Shown here: in pieces, positions 17,653 through 25,198 of the stretch | Position numbering within the stretch: position 1 is the stretch's first letter | How the letters are laid out: each line of letters begins with the position of its first letter | From: SKPT01 sp040905445 | Lineage (GTDB): Bacteria > Planctomycetota > Phycisphaerae > Phycisphaerales > Phycisphaeraceae | DNA: 35,695 bases | Direction: 5' to 3' | NCBI GenBank assembly: GCA_040905445.1 | Contig: JBBDRN010000022.1 | Coordinates: 1 to 35,695 of the forward strand | Notes under the pieces: generated by a model | Told to the model about the DNA's origin: nothing | Seen by the model: only the letters and a program-made list of their open reading frames with translations | The model's database searches: none | Program-made: the position numbers and the translations under genes

Positions 17653-19650
17653 ATGGACCTGACCACACCCCTCGCCATTCTCGCCGTCGTCGCAGGCTTC
17701 GGCTTTCTCATCCTCGTCCATGAGCTCGGCCACTTCCTCGTCGCCAAGTGGGTCGGCATCCGCTGCACGCAGTTCGCCATCGGGTTCGGGCAGTCGCTGC
17801 TGACCTACCGCCCGAGACTGGGCTGGCGCGTCGGCTCGACCGAGGCGGAGTACGAGCAGCGCCTCAAGGAGGGCGCCAGCGAGGACGAGCTCGGGGAGAC
17901 CGAGTATCGCCTCAACTGGGTGCCGCTCGGCGGCTACGTCAAGATGCTCGGCCAGGAGGACATCGGCGCCGACGGCGAATCGGACGACCCCCGCGCCTAC
18001 AACAACAAGCCCGTCTGGGCCCGCGCCTGCGTCATCTCCGCCGGCGTCGTCATGAACCTCATCTTTGGCCTGATCTTCTTCGTCATCGCCTTCATGGCCG
18101 GCGTGCAGTTCCCCGCCTCGGTCGTCGGCGGCGTCGACCCGGCGCTGCCGGCCGCGTCGACCTATGCCCAGGGGCACGAGGGGGAGCCGGCGTATCGCGG
18201 CCTCAAGCCGGGTGACCGCATCACGCACGTCAACGGCGACGCGGTGCGCGACTTCATGGATGTGCAGATGGCGACGATGCTCGGGCATCCCGAGACGCCC
18301 ATCCGGTACACGGTCGAACGTGATGGGCAAACGTTGCCGCTGCATTATGAGATGCGCCCGCTGGCGGCGGGGCCGGACAACCTGCTGTCGGTCGGCATGG
18401 AGGCCGGGTACAGCCTGCGCGTCTGGCAGTTGGTCGAAGGCGGGCCCGAGCACCGTGCGGGTGTGCGGCTGGGCATGCGCGTCATCGCCGTCGCCGGCGA
18501 GCGGGTCGAGACGTACGGGCAGTACCTGAGCGCGCTGTCACAGGCGCGCGGCCGATCCGTGGCGGTGACGTTCATGGGCGAGGATGAGGACGGCGAACCG
18601 ACCGAGGTGGCCGTCGAGCAGGCGGCGCGGCCGATGCTCGTGCCGGGTGGATTGGAGGGGCCGAGCCACCTGGCGGGCTTCGTGCCACCGACACGGATCA
18701 ACGACGTGTCGGAGAACAGTCCTGCCCAGGCGGCGGGCATCGAGGCGGGCGACCTGCTGGCGCGGCTGGGCGATCGCACGTGGCCGGACACCGGCGAGGT
18801 GCGGCGGATCATTCAGAGGCTCGGGCGCAGCAGCGTGCGCGTCGCCGTGTGGCGCGACGGGCGCGTCATGGAACTGGGGTCGGTGCAGCCGGAGCGGCGC
18901 AGGATCGGGATCGTCATGGGCCGGCTCGAGGGCGCGGTCGTCGGCCGCACGCTCGCCGGCACGCCCGCGGCCGAGCTCGACCTGCCCCCGGCGTCGCGCA
19001 TCACGCAGATCGCGGGTGAGCGCGTGCGGACGTGGGCGGAGCTTCAGCGCGCGCTCCAGGATCTGGCGGCCAGCGGCGACGAGGCCGTGACGGTCGCCTA
19101 CCGCCTGCCGGGGGAGGACGAGCAGCGCCGCGGGGAGCTGGCGCTTGACGCCGGGCAGCTCGATACGATCGCTCACGCGCAGTGGACGAGTCCGCGCTCG
19201 CTGGCGTTCTTTCCCCTGCGTCAGCGCGTCGCCGGGACCGACCCGATCGAGGCGACGGTCATCGGCGTGGAGAAGACCGCCCAATTCATGTTCCGGGTGT
19301 ATCAGACGCTGCTGCGTCTCGTGCAGGGCACGGTGCAGGTCGAGCACCTGCGCGGGCCGGTCGGCATCGTCCACGCCGGCACGGACATCTTCGACAACGG
19401 CTTCACCTACTTCCTCTTCTTCCTCGGACTCATCAGCGTCAACCTCGCGGTGATCAACTTCCTGCCCGTGCCCATCGTCGACGGCGGGCACATGGTGTTT
19501 CTCCTCATCGAGAAGGTCAAAGGCTCGCCGGCAAGCCCGCAGATCCAGGGCGCGGCGACGATGGTGGGCTTGGCGCTGATCCTGCTGCTGTTCGTCAGCG
19601 TGACGTATCACGACATCGCGCGGTTGTACCAGGCGGTCACCTCGGGGTAG
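17653..19650 (+). CDS. rseP: RseP-like site-2 protease with four PDZ-like modules
   Basis: Encodes 665 aa, against about 420-450 for typical RseP. It is a membrane zinc protease that cuts transmembrane segments of regulators such as anti-sigma factors. Seen: HELGH (23-27) in the first membrane helix, a GGYVKMLG loop, a second membrane helix (about 127-147), then PDZ-like segments starting near residues 177, 266, 356 and 438. The final part has the second metal motif LPVPIVDGGH with D610 and a last helix. Two extra PDZ-like modules and an acidic loop (about 60-85) explain the length. It lies 34 nt after dxr with no terminator, so probably the same operon; dxr-rseP neighbours are common in bacteria. 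No strong Shine-Dalgarno is seen. Its substrate is not identifiable here. Confidence 0.93.
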   Translation: MDLTTPLAILAVVAGFGFLILVHELGHFLVAKWVGIRCTQFAIGFGQSLLTYRPRLGWRVGSTEAEYEQRLKEGASEDELGETEYRLNWVPLGGYVKMLGQEDIGADGESDDPRAYNNKPVWARACVISAGVVMNLIFGLIFFVIAFMAGVQFPASVVGGVDPALPAASTYAQGHEGEPAYRGLKPGDRITHVNGDAVRDFMDVQMATMLGHPETPIRYTVERDGQTLPLHYEMRPLAAGPDNLLSVGMEAGYSLRVWQLVEGGPEHRAGVRLGMRVIAVAGERVETYGQYLSALSQARGRSVAVTFMGEDEDGEPTEVAVEQAARPMLVPGGLEGPSHLAGFVPPTRINDVSENSPAQAAGIEAGDLLARLGDRTWPDTGEVRRIIQRLGRSSVRVAVWRDGRVMELGSVQPERRRIGIVMGRLEGAVVGRTLAGTPAAELDLPPASRITQIAGERVRTWAELQRALQDLAASGDEAVTVAYRLPGEDEQRRGELALDAGQLDTIAHAQWTSPRSLAFFPLRQRVAGTDPIEATVIGVEKTAQFMFRVYQTLLRLVQGTVQVEHLRGPVGIVHAGTDIFDNGFTYFLFFLGLISVNLAVINFLPVPIVDGGHMVFLLIEKVKGSPASPQIQGAATMVGLALILLLFVSVTYHDIARLYQAVTSG

Positions 19651-19670
19651 GGTCCGCGCGTTCAATCCAA

Positions 19671-19745
19671 CGTAGCGGGTGTTGGCTGCCATTTGCACTG
19701 ACAAGCTCCGCAGACTCCGCTTGTCAGTAGCACCCCACCCGCGAT
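19671..19745. repeat. Compound palindromic repeat, short version
   Basis: This is the inverted copy of the first part of the element at 731-839. It ends in GTAGCGGGTG and a degenerate CACCCGC, and has a perfect 10-bp stem ACTGACAAGC (19697-19706) / GCTTGTCAGT (19719-19728). It lacks the second hairpin of the other copy: exactly the ~29-bp GGACAAGG..CCTTGTCC block is missing. It lies between the convergent ends of rseP and the amidohydrolase gene. Confidence 0.8.
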
Positions 19746-19771
19746 GTGTTCGCCGTGGCTGACAGCTTCCG

Positions 19772-20515
19772 CTAGCCGAAGACGCGTTCGGCGGTGTTCC
19801 AGAGGATCTCGCGCCGCGCCTCGTCGTCGAGCGACATGGCCATCACCTTGCCGATCTCCATCTCCAGGTCCTCGGGCAGATCCGAGCCGACCATCAGGCG
19901 CGACGGCGGGACGTGGCCGAGGATCTCCCCAACGAAGTGGGGCATCAGCGTCGAGAGCTCGATGAAGATATTCGCACACTGCAGCGCGGCGACGATGGCC
20001 TCGGTGTAGAAGACGCTGCCGCCCGCGTGGCCGAGCACAATCGTCAGCTCGGGGAACTTCTGCGCCGGGACGATGTAGAGCGACGGCAGCGAGAACGGCA
20101 CGCCGTCGCCCGTGTGCACGATCAGGCGAAGGTCATGCTCGACCGCCGTCTCGAAGAAGAAGTCGGAGCGCGGCGAGATGGGGTTGATCGCCTGGAACTT
20201 GGGCTGGAGCTTCAGGGCGCGAAAGCCCCACTGCTCGACGCAGCGGCGGACCTCGTCGCGGAACTCCGCCTCGGGAACGAACGGGTTGAGGCAGGCCGCG
20301 CCGACGAGCCGATCGGGGTGGGCGCGCACCGCCTGGCCGATGAGGTCGTGCTCGGCACGGTGGTCGGTAACGACGGGGTAGGGGATGACGACGGACTTGT
20401 CGACGCCGAAGCTGTCCATGCGCGCCAGCAGCTCGTCGGCGGTGACAACGCGCCCGCTGTGGCGTGCGTGGCCGATGTGCGTGTGCGTGTCGTAGATGCG
20501 GTAATCGTCTTTCAT
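19772..20515 (-). CDS. Amidohydrolase family 2 metal hydrolase
   Basis: Encodes 247 aa of the amidohydrolase 2 (ACMSD-like) TIM-barrel family. Metal ligands are recognisable in order: HTH (11-13) in IYDTHTHIGH, a His in LIVHTGDG, a His in VLGHAGGS and an Asp in LMVGSDLP. Members hydrolyse or decarboxylate small carboxylated molecules; the substrate is not evident. It follows the dehydrogenase gene by 20 nt on the same strand, so the two are probably co-transcribed and may act on the same compound. The ATG at 20515 fits the family start; the open frame extends further but overlaps the dehydrogenase. Confidence 0.82.
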   Translation of the reverse strand: MKDDYRIYDTHTHIGHARHSGRVVTADELLARMDSFGVDKSVVIPYPVVTDHRAEHDLIGQAVRAHPDRLVGAACLNPFVPEAEFRDEVRRCVEQWGFRALKLQPKFQAINPISPRSDFFFETAVEHDLRLIVHTGDGVPFSLPSLYIVPAQKFPELTIVLGHAGGSVFYTEAIVAALQCANIFIELSTLMPHFVGEILGHVPPSRLMVGSDLPEDLEMEIGKVMAMSLDDEARREILWNTAERVFG

Positions 20516-20535
20516 GGCGCGGTTCCCGTGGCGGG

Positions 20536-21600
20536 TTATGTGGCGGCGATGCGGTCGGCGACGGCCTGGCCCATGTAGGACGTCGACTTGTCGCCGGCGA
20601 GGTCGGCGGTGCGGTTGCCGGCGTCGGCGAGCACGTGCTCGACTGCGTCGCGGATCAGCCCCGCTCCGCGCCGCGTCTGGGCATGATCGAGCCAATCGAG
20701 CATCATTGCGACCGAGAGGATCATGGCGATCGGGTTGGCAATGGAGCGGCCGGCGATGTCCGGGGCCGTGCCGTGCGACGGCTGAAAGACGGCGTGGTTG
20801 TCGCCGATGTCCGCCGACGGCGCCATGCCCATTCCGCCGACCAGTCCCGCGGCCAGGTCGGAGAGGATGTCGCCGAACATGTTCTCCGTGACCATGACAT
20901 CAAACGTGTGCGGCCGCTGGACGAGGAACAGGCTCATGGCGTCGACGTAGACGCGGTCCGTCTGAAACTCGGGGAACTCGCCGGCGACCTTGTCGAAGAT
21001 TTGCCGGAAGTAGGCCATCGAGGGAAGGACGTTGGCCTTGTCGATGAGCGTGACATGGCCCCTCCGGCGCTGGGCCTGCGCGAACGCGGCGCGGAAGAGA
21101 CGCTCGGAGCCAACGCGCGTCACAAGCAGCGTGTCGCTGGTCTCGTCGGCGTCCGGGTCGTGAGGCCGCGTGCGCGTGGAGAAGAGCCCCTCGGTGTTTT
21201 CGCGGACGATCAGGAAATCGATGTCGCCGGCGGTGTAGCGTTTGAGCGGCGTATCGCGCTCGTGGTAGAGCCGGATCGGGCGCAGGCCGCAGTAGAGATC
21301 GAGGCGCTCGCGCAGGTCGATCTGCGGCGTCATCTCCGTGCCGCTGGGCCAGCGCACGCCGGGCAGGCCCATGGCGCCGAGCAGGATCGCGTCGCACGAG
21401 CGGCAGGTGTCGAACGCGGCAGGCGGCAGTGGGTCGCCGCTGCGCAGGTACTCACCCGCGCCGACGGCGCACTCGCGGCGGTCGAAGCGCACGGTGTCGA
21501 GCCTGGCTTCCACAGCGTCGAGGACGCGCAGGCCCTCGGCCATGACCTCCGGTCCGATGCCGTCGCCGGGGAGGATCGCGAGGGTGAAGGTGTCGGCCAT
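20536..21600 (-). CDS. Isocitrate/isopropylmalate-type beta-decarboxylating dehydrogenase
   Basis: Encodes 354 aa. Seen: GDGIGPE (12-18), the substrate-binding loop LRERLDLYCGLRPIRLY, VRENTEGLFS, the catalytic lysine context LIDKANVL, and the metal/cofactor region TENMFGDILSDLAAGLVGGMGM with GTAPDIAGR. These place it in the family of NAD(P)-dependent enzymes that oxidise and decarboxylate beta-hydroxy acids (isopropylmalate, isocitrate, tartrate, malate). The loop does not clearly match leuB or icd, so no symbol is given. ATG 21600 begins the conserved N-terminus and follows TATTCT by 6 nt without a Shine-Dalgarno. It leads a two-gene unit with the amidohydrolase. No leucine biosynthesis genes are nearby, which argues mildly against LeuB. 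Confidence 0.85.
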   Translation of the reverse strand: MADTFTLAILPGDGIGPEVMAEGLRVLDAVEARLDTVRFDRRECAVGAGEYLRSGDPLPPAAFDTCRSCDAILLGAMGLPGVRWPSGTEMTPQIDLRERLDLYCGLRPIRLYHERDTPLKRYTAGDIDFLIVRENTEGLFSTRTRPHDPDADETSDTLLVTRVGSERLFRAAFAQAQRRRGHVTLIDKANVLPSMAYFRQIFDKVAGEFPEFQTDRVYVDAMSLFLVQRPHTFDVMVTENMFGDILSDLAAGLVGGMGMAPSADIGDNHAVFQPSHGTAPDIAGRSIANPIAMILSVAMMLDWLDHAQTRRGAGLIRDAVEHVLADAGNRTADLAGDKSTSYMGQAVADRIAAT

Positions 21601-21612
21601 GACGGGAGAATA
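21601..21612 (-). promoter_or_regulatory. -10 hexamer TATTCT for leaderless dehydrogenase
   Basis: On the minus strand TATTCT (21612-21607) is followed by CCCGTC and the ATG at 21600. Both the 6-nt spacing and the lack of a Shine-Dalgarno repeat what is seen at the yacP and racemase genes. It matches the consensus at the first, second and last positions. Confidence 0.35.
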
Positions 21613-21686
21613 GCCGCGAACGAGGACGGATGGACCGGCGGCGGGGTCGCGCGGGTTCGCGAGGCCCGGCCGGCGCCCGACTCCCG

Positions 21687-21709
21687 CACGGGTGAGCAAG
21701 CCACCCGTG
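21687..21709. repeat. 23-nt palindrome related to those at 2152-2216
   Basis: CACGGGTG (21687-21694) and CACCCGTG (21702-21709) flank AGCAAGC. On the minus strand the loop reads GCTTGCT. It is exactly 23 nt and aligns without gaps to 2152-2174; two of the differences are paired changes that keep the stem. It lies in the 152-bp divergent region between two genes. Confidence 0.75.
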
Positions 21710-21740
21710 ACACGCGCCCCCGCTTCCGCGCCCGTTCGGC

Positions 21741-21752
21741 TATGCTGCCGTC
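21741..21752 (+). promoter_or_regulatory. -10 hexamer TATGCT for leaderless racemase-like gene
   Basis: TATGCT (21741-21746) is followed by GCCGTC and the ATG at 21753, with no Shine-Dalgarno. The arrangement mirrors the divergent gene on the other side of this intergenic region. Confidence 0.4.
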
Positions 21753-22391
21753 ATGACGGTATTGATCGCGTGTGTTCACGCCACGCCGCGCGCCGTCGGC
21801 CCCGCGGCGGCGATGCTTGCCCGGCGGCCGAACTATCGTCGCGAGGATATTCTCGAGCCGGCGCTGCTGGAGCATGCCGAGGCGCCGGCGTGTGGACGGG
21901 AGATATTCGCACAGACACTGGCGCGGGCCGCGGCGATGCGGCCGACGGCGATTCTCACGACGTGCTCGATGTACACGCGCTTTCTGCCGGCGATGCGCGA
22001 GCGGCTGGCGACGCCGGTGCTCGGCGTGGATGAGGCGATGATCGAGGCGGCGGCGCGGGGCGGGCGATTGGCGCTCGTCGGGTCCATCGCCAACGCGATT
22101 GAGCAGACGGCCGGGCTGATCCGCGAGCGGGCGAAGGCGGCCGGGCGCGACGTGCAGATCGGGCGCACGCTGCTCGTGGCGCCGAGCGCGGGCGAGGACG
22201 GGGCGGCCGCCGACGAGGCGATGAGGCAGATCGACGAGGTCGCGGGTGACGTCGATACGATCGTGATCGTGCAGCTTTCGTTGAGTACACTGGCCGAGCG
22301 CCTCGCGCCAGCGGCGCGGGGGCGCACGTTGACGAGCTTTGACACGGCGCTGGCGCGGCTGGATGAGATCGTCGGGCGGGCGCAGGGGTAG
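21753..22391 (+). CDS. Asp/Glu racemase-like protein
   Basis: Encodes 212 aa resembling the aspartate/glutamate/hydantoin racemase superfamily. The first active-site region is clear: AILTTCSMYT with C71. The nucleotide-like strand RLALVGSIANAIEQT begins the second half. In typical racemases a second cysteine lies in a segment like the one at 170-180, but here it reads VIVQLSLSTLA with serines instead. With only one catalytic cysteine it may be a non-racemising relative, such as a maleate isomerase-like or decarboxylase-like enzyme. The ATG at 21753 is fixed by the family start. It is divergent from the dehydrogenase-amidohydrolase pair and 126 nt upstream of the isocitrate-dehydrogenase-like gene. 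Confidence 0.7.
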   Translation: MTVLIACVHATPRAVGPAAAMLARRPNYRREDILEPALLEHAEAPACGREIFAQTLARAAAMRPTAILTTCSMYTRFLPAMRERLATPVLGVDEAMIEAAARGGRLALVGSIANAIEQTAGLIRERAKAAGRDVQIGRTLLVAPSAGEDGAAADEAMRQIDEVAGDVDTIVIVQLSLSTLAERLAPAARGRTLTSFDTALARLDEIVGRAQG

Positions 22392-22410
22392 GTGGCGTAT
22401 GGTGGTTGGG

Positions 22411-22446
22411 GGCGCCCTCCCCCGGTCCCTCCCGGGGAGAGGGGGC
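22411..22446. repeat. C-rich/G-rich imperfect hairpin
   Basis: CCCCGG (22420-22425) pairs with CCGGGG (22432-22437), and the flanking CGCCC and GGGCG extend it imperfectly. It follows the racemase-like stop and could act as a weak terminator or be another dispersed repeat; no T-run is present. Confidence 0.3.
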
Positions 22447-22517
22447 GGAGCGCCGCGTGGGCGCGGCGGCTAAACGGGGGCGGGCGGCGGGGCGACCTAT
22501 AGAAGGAAATCATCGAT

Positions 22518-23579
22518 ATGAGCGAACGCACGACCGTGACGTTCATCCCCGGCGACGGGATCGGCCCGGAGATCACCGCCGCGATGCGCCGCGTCGTCGA
22601 GGCCACCGGCGTAGAGCTGAGCTTTGATGTGCAGCACGCCGGCGACGGGGCACATCGCAAGCTGGGTCATCCCGTGCCCGCGGCGACGATCGAGAGCCTG
22701 CGCCGCAACAAGGTGGGCATCAAGGGCCCGCTCATCGTGCCGTGGCGCAGCCCGGTCGTGCAGTTGCCGGGCACGGAGGAGCGTTACGCGACGCCCAACG
22801 CGGCGCTGCGCGGCGCCTGCCGGGCGTTTGCCAACGTGCGGCCGGCGCGGCTGTTTCCCGGCGTGCCCAGTCGCTTTCAGGACGTCAACGTGGACATGGT
22901 GGTCGTGCGCGAGGTGTCGGAGGGGGCGTACCTCGGCCGCGAGCGGCGCATCGACGCGGACCATGCCGAGGCGACGGCCGCCACGTCGCGCGGGGGGAGC
23001 GAACGCATCGCGCGGTTCGGCTTCGAGCTCGCCCGCAAGCAGGGCCGCGGCCGCGTCCACGCCATTCACAAGGCCAACGTCTTTGACCAGACGGACGGCC
23101 TGTTTCTCGACGCGTTTTACGACGTGGCGAAGGAGTACACTGAGATCGAGGCGGTGGACATCATGATCGACGCGTCGATGGCTGCGATGATCCGCGACCC
23201 GTCGCAGTTCGACGTCATCGTCGCGCCCAACCAGTATGGCGACATCCTCTCGGACCTCACAGCCGCGATCGTCGGCGGCCTCGGCATGGGCCCCGGCGCC
23301 AACCATGGCGCGGAGATCAGCGTGTTCGAGGCGTGCCATGGCGCGGCGCCGGACATCGCCGGCCAAGGCATCGCCAACCCGATGGCGGTGATCCTTTCCG
23401 CCGCAATGATGCTCGATCACCTCGGCCACGATGACGCGGCGACCCGCGTGCGCTCCGCGGTCGCGCGGTTCTTTGTGAAAGGTGAAGGGCTCACGCCCGA
23501 CCTCGGCGGCTCGGGCACGACGCAGGGCGTGGCGGATCGGCTCGTCGAGCTCCTCGAGCAGCCACCAGGCGCGCGCTAG
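22518..23579 (+). CDS. icd: Probable NAD-dependent isocitrate dehydrogenase
   Basis: Encodes 353 aa, the short form typical of NAD-type isocitrate and isopropylmalate dehydrogenases. Seen: FIPGDGIGPEI, the stretch GACRAFANVRPARLFPG, the loop VVREVSEGAYLGRE, AIHKANVF with the catalytic lysine, and APNQYGDILSDLTAAIVGGLGMGPGAN followed by GAAPDIAGQGIANP. The FANVRPARLFPG segment is closer to isocitrate than to isopropylmalate enzymes. The loop REVSEGAYLG differs from the usual RENTEGEYSG, so the substrate is probable rather than sure. Isocitrate oxidation to 2-oxoglutarate would fit with fumC elsewhere in the window. GAAGGAAA, about 10 nt upstream, supports ATG 22518. It converges with the protease gene. 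Confidence 0.8.
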   Translation: MSERTTVTFIPGDGIGPEITAAMRRVVEATGVELSFDVQHAGDGAHRKLGHPVPAATIESLRRNKVGIKGPLIVPWRSPVVQLPGTEERYATPNAALRGACRAFANVRPARLFPGVPSRFQDVNVDMVVVREVSEGAYLGRERRIDADHAEATAATSRGGSERIARFGFELARKQGRGRVHAIHKANVFDQTDGLFLDAFYDVAKEYTEIEAVDIMIDASMAAMIRDPSQFDVIVAPNQYGDILSDLTAAIVGGLGMGPGANHGAEISVFEACHGAAPDIAGQGIANPMAVILSAAMMLDHLGHDDAATRVRSAVARFFVKGEGLTPDLGGSGTTQGVADRLVELLEQPPGAR

Positions 23580-23581
23580 CC

Positions 23582-23603
23582 AGGCTCCGTCCGAAAAGGT
23601 GTG
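23582..23603 (+). repeat. 22-nt sequence shared with 50-71
   Basis: Matches 50-71 at 20 of 22 positions. It lies directly after the icd stop, in the 48-bp gap between convergent genes. Confidence 0.3.
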
Positions 23604-23627
23604 CCGCCGTACGACATTTCCGGCGGA

Positions 23628-24713
23628 TCAGGTGATGGGTCGGCGACGGCGGCGCGTCAGCAGCAGGATCGCCCCGGTCGTCGCCAGCAGCACGCCGGTC
23701 GTCGGCTCGGGGATGGTGATCGCCGAGGCGCTGACACCGCCGTTCACGAGCAGCTCGACGAACGGGGCAACATCGACCGCGTCGAACCAGCCGTCGCCGT
23801 TGATGTCCCCGACGAGCAGCGGTGCAATGCCATACTCGCTCTCGTAGAGCGCCGGGTCGGTGAGGGCGAGGACGAAGGGCGCGACGTCGACGGCATCGAC
23901 CACGCCGTCGAGGTTCATGTCGCCGAGCAGGTGACCGGGATCGGGCAGGATGAGGCGCTCGGTGATGAACGTGTGATAGGGCTCGTAGGTGAGGTCGACG
24001 GCCCAGAGTTGCTCCGGTTGCGGGCCATAGATCGCCTCCTCCAGGTTCTGGACGGCGATGGTCAGGCCGGCGGTGTACCACTGCCCGTCATCGTGGACGA
24101 GCCACCCGCCGCCGGAGTCCCCGAGCCCGACAGTGGCTTCGCCCACGGCGGAACTGGGATGGCTGGTGGGGCCGAAGCGTGCAAACATGGCCTCTGTGTC
24201 GTCGAAGGCGGCGTGGCTTTCAATGACGTTGAAGCCCCAGATGGGGTCATTGGAGGCGGCGCCCCACTCGTAGCCGACCTTGGCGGGCTGGTTGATGGCG
24301 GCGCCGCGCGTCGAGCCGAAGCCCCCGATCGCCAGCTCCATGCCGCTGAGGCTCGATCCTTCCCAGAGCGGGGCGTAGTTGGCCAGGGGCGGGCCATCCA
24401 GGTCGATCCGGACGAGGCGCAGGTCGATGTCGCTAGAGATGCGGTAGGTGGCGGTGACGTTGTAGGTCTGCCCGCCGAAGGTCGCGGTCGAGGCGATGCC
24501 CTGGTGCCGTGCGGCGAGGAAATAGTAGGGGCTGATCGCCGTCGCCGACCCGGTGGCAAACGTCCCGAGAATGTCGTCCGGCGGCAGGTCGCGCAGGCTG
24601 CCGAGGTTGTCATGCTCCGGGTGGAGGATGATGGCCTCCGCGGCCGCGCTGACGAGGAGCGTCAACAGCACCGCACAGGCCGCGATCCATGGTCCGCTTC
24701 CACTGGAGTTCAC
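23628..24713 (-). CDS. Secreted trypsin-like protease with dockerin-like and PEP-CTERM tail
   Basis: Encodes 361 aa. A signal peptide spans about 1-27. The protease domain has H70 (LAARHQG), D95 (SSDIDLRL) and S200 (GLGDSGGGW), the complete S1 triad in order. Residues 264-325 form two EF-hand-like loops, DMNLDGVVDAVD (265-276) and DINGDGWFDAVD (303-314), spaced as in type I dockerins. The C-terminus is PEP-CTERM: IPEPTTG, a hydrophobic helix, then RRRRR. It should be exported, bind calcium and be sorted by an exosortase. The GTG at 24713 is chosen because GGAGGG lies about 10 nt upstream and no in-frame ATG precedes the signal peptide. It is not part of a visible operon. No cohesin protein is in the window, so dockerin binding is unproved. 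Confidence 0.88.
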   Translation of the reverse strand: MNSSGSGPWIAACAVLLTLLVSAAAEAIILHPEHDNLGSLRDLPPDDILGTFATGSATAISPYYFLAARHQGIASTATFGGQTYNVTATYRISSDIDLRLVRIDLDGPPLANYAPLWEGSSLSGMELAIGGFGSTRGAAINQPAKVGYEWGAASNDPIWGFNVIESHAAFDDTEAMFARFGPTSHPSSAVGEATVGLGDSGGGWLVHDDGQWYTAGLTIAVQNLEEAIYGPQPEQLWAVDLTYEPYHTFITERLILPDPGHLLGDMNLDGVVDAVDVAPFVLALTDPALYESEYGIAPLLVGDINGDGWFDAVDVAPFVELLVNGGVSASAITIPEPTTGVLLATTGAILLLTRRRRRPIT

Positions 24714-24814
24714 TGCATTGTCCCTCCGATGGCAACGCGCTCACCCCCGGCAGGCCGCGGCTGCACGTCTATTATGACACCCCGGGCCCGGGACGCAAGG
24801 AAATCTCCCGCCCA

Positions 24815-24839
24815 GCCCCGCCAACCCGGCAGGCGGGGC
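24815..24839 (-). terminator. Possible weak terminator after rhaM operon
   Basis: GCCCCGCC (24815-24822) pairs with GGCGGGGC (24832-24839). It lies 45 nt downstream of the rhaM stop on the minus strand. Only a weak GATTTCC follows, so a terminator role is uncertain. Confidence 0.3.
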
Positions 24840-24883
24840 CATCTGTGCCGGCCGGGCGCTTCATGCCGCCCCCGGAAAAACAC

Positions 24884-25198
24884 TCAGTCGATGTGAAAAA
24901 CCTCGCGCAGGGGCTCCGACATGGGCGAGTTGTCCGCGTTGGCGGGCATGATCTCCTTCATGTGCGCCCACCAGCGCTGGCACACCTCGGTCTGGGCGAT
25001 CTGCTTCCAGCGGGCCTCGTCCTCGATCTCCAGGTAGGCGAAGAGCTGCCGCGTCTCCGGGTGCAGGAAGATCGAGTAGTTGTGCACACCATGGTCCTCG
25101 AGCGTCTGCTCCAGATCGGGCCAGATCGGGTTATGCCGCTTCTCGTATTCCGCTTCCTGCCCGGGATGGACCGACATGACGAGGGCCTTGCGAATCAT
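24884..25198 (-). CDS. rhaM: L-rhamnose mutarotase
   Basis: Encodes 104 aa, exactly the length of the E. coli enzyme. It interconverts the alpha and beta anomers of L-rhamnose, and in relatives L-fucose or other deoxysugars. The active-site pattern is intact: Y18 and H22 in AEYEKRHNPIWPDL, Y41 in NYSIFLHPETRQLFAYLE, and the tryptophan pair W76-W77 near QRWWAHM. Its ATG overlaps the sulfotransferase stop (ATGA), so it is translationally coupled as the last gene of the minus-strand carbohydrate operon. No rhaA, rhaB or rhaD is in the window, so the pathway served may be elsewhere. Another deoxysugar is possible. Confidence 0.9.
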   Translation of the reverse strand: MIRKALVMSVHPGQEAEYEKRHNPIWPDLEQTLEDHGVHNYSIFLHPETRQLFAYLEIEDEARWKQIAQTEVCQRWWAHMKEIMPANADNSPMSEPLREVFHID

